From Piscinibacter defluvii (GTDB lineage: Bacteria > Pseudomonadota > Gammaproteobacteria > Burkholderiales > Burkholderiaceae_C): 64,000 nt of DNA. Below are positions 63,289-64,000 of the stretch, piece after piece. The translations under genes were made by a program, and so were the position numbers. Each line of letters begins with the position of its first letter. The stretch's first letter is position 1. Under the pieces are notes generated by a model, which was not told the DNA's origin, ran no database searches, and saw nothing but the letters and a program-made list of their open reading frames with translations. Location: NCBI RefSeq assembly GCF_004011805.1, contig NZ_ML137196.1, forward strand, positions 62,001 to 126,000, in the 5' to 3' direction.

Positions 63289-64000
63289 TCAGTGGCCCGA
63301 GGCCCCCGCCGCGCCGATGCCCGTCTCCGAGCGCACCTGCTGGGCCAGGAAGCCGTCACGGTCGACCTTGGCGCGCGCGCCGCGGTCGAGGATCGAGAAC
63401 AGCCAGATGCCGATGAAGCCGATGGTCATCGAGAACAGCGCCGGCGAGGTGTAGGGGAACAGCGCCGAGCCCTTCGGGTTGCCCAGCGTCGCCTCCCACA
63501 CCGAGGGCGAGACCACGGTCAGCGCGACCGAGGAGATCAGCCCGAGGAAGCCGCCGATCACCGCGCCCTTGGTGGTGCAGTCCTTCCACAGCACGCTCAT
63601 GAAGAGCACCGGGAAGTTGGCCGAGGCCGCGATCGCGAAGGCCAGCGACACCATGAAGGCGATGTTCTGCTTCTCGAACGCGATGCCCAGGCCCACCGCG
63701 ATGACACCCAGCGCGACCGTGGTCAGGCGCGAGACCTTCAGCTCCGAGGCGCTGTCGGCCTTGCCCTGCTTGATGACCGTGGCGTAGAGGTCGTGCGAGA
63801 CCGCCGAGGCGCCCGACAGCGTCAGGCCGGCCACCACCGCGAGGATGGTCGCGAAGGCCACCGCCGAGATGAAGCCGAGGAACACGTTGCCGCCCACCGC
63901 GTTGGCGAGGTGGATGGCCGCCATGTTGCCGCCGCCCAGCAGACCGCCCTTGGCGTCGAGGAACTGCGGGTTGGTCAGCACGAAGGTGATCGCGCCGAAG
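63289..64000 (-). CDS. actP: Cation/acetate symporter, N-terminus beyond window
   Basis: The last ~236 residues of a sodium:solute symporter are present, with several membrane helices. [50 protein letters not shown] and [60 protein letters not shown] match the acetate permease ActP. It imports acetate with a cation. The gene runs leftwards, with its start outside the window. The neighbouring CBS/DUF294 protein and symporter-kinase suggest that acetate uptake and signalling are linked here. Confidence 0.9.
   Translation of the reverse strand, partial: FGAITFVLTNPQFLDAKGGLLGGGNMAAIHLANAVGGNVFLGFISAVAFATILAVVAGLTLSGASAVSHDLYATVIKQGKADSASELKVSRLTTVALGVIAVGLGIAFEKQNIAFMVSLAFAIAASANFPVLFMSVLWKDCTTKGAVIGGFLGLISSVALTVVSPSVWEATLGNPKGSALFPYTSPALFSMTIGFIGIWLFSILDRGARAKVDRDGFLAQQVRSETGIGAAGASGH

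Overview
The window is about 64 kb of very GC-rich, gene-dense DNA. It looks like a chromosomal segment of a betaproteobacterium in the order Burkholderiales, most like the Rubrivivax/Leptothrix/Ideonella group. This is inferred from codon use and gene content: a Bug-type (TTT) solute receptor, double-length UvrA, a secreted poly-3-hydroxybutyrate (PHB) depolymerase, and a malonate operon with a GntR regulator. I saw no rRNA, tRNA, CRISPR array, insertion sequence or prophage. No gap between genes exceeds 300 bases.

Layout. (1) 1-8172: a leftward pentitol operon in the order ABC sugar-alcohol binding protein, two permeases, ATPase, ribitol dehydrogenase, D-arabinitol dehydrogenase, AraC regulator and transaldolase (cut by the window edge). 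It diverges from zwf and a HexR-like regulator (8200-10532), whose probable operator lies at the zwf start site. Imported pentitols would become D-ribulose and D-xylulose and enter the pentose phosphate pathway with transaldolase; zwf feeds the same pathway from glucose-6-phosphate. (2) 10549-12162: four small leftward genes, mostly with overlapping ends, including two lipoproteins and a probable metallopeptidase remnant. (3) 12280-17973: a tandem, double-length UvrA. (4) 18105-22940: a 1611-residue exported protein joining a radical-copper (galactose/glyoxal) oxidase, a PKD domain, a YVTN propeller, a two-haem cytochrome c peroxidase-like region and two PA14-like modules. It is the most unusual single gene here.

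(5) 23067-27287: an orphan branched-chain-type binding protein, then a GntR regulator, a strongly symmetric operator region, and a BMP-type receptor, flavin reductase-like and deaminase gene set. (6) 27248-34217: RlhA, an AEC carrier, a tricorn-like protease and a histidine phosphatase. (7) 34280-37958: a secreted PHB depolymerase and a 3-hydroxybutyrate oligomer hydrolase. (8) 38186-41005: an STN-like anchored protein, two secreted paralogues separated by a 14-C tract, and a Sel1/lytic transglycosylase. (9) 41158-46791: a malonate operon (GntR, matA, Bug receptor, enoyl-CoA hydratase, matB) ending in a small CWC protein.

(10) 46783-54994: a hybrid histidine kinase, a TonB-dependent receptor and an MHS-family transporter. 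(11) 55140-64000: a leftward acetate-linked signalling cluster made of actP (cut by the window edge), a CBS/DUF294 nucleotidyltransferase, a two-helix protein, a symporter-histidine kinase of the CbrA/CrbS type, a single-domain response regulator, a PAS/kinase-like protein fused to a DnaQ-type exonuclease, and a polysaccharide pyruvyl transferase family protein. Many genes in this cluster overlap by the ATGA arrangement, so they are probably translated together.
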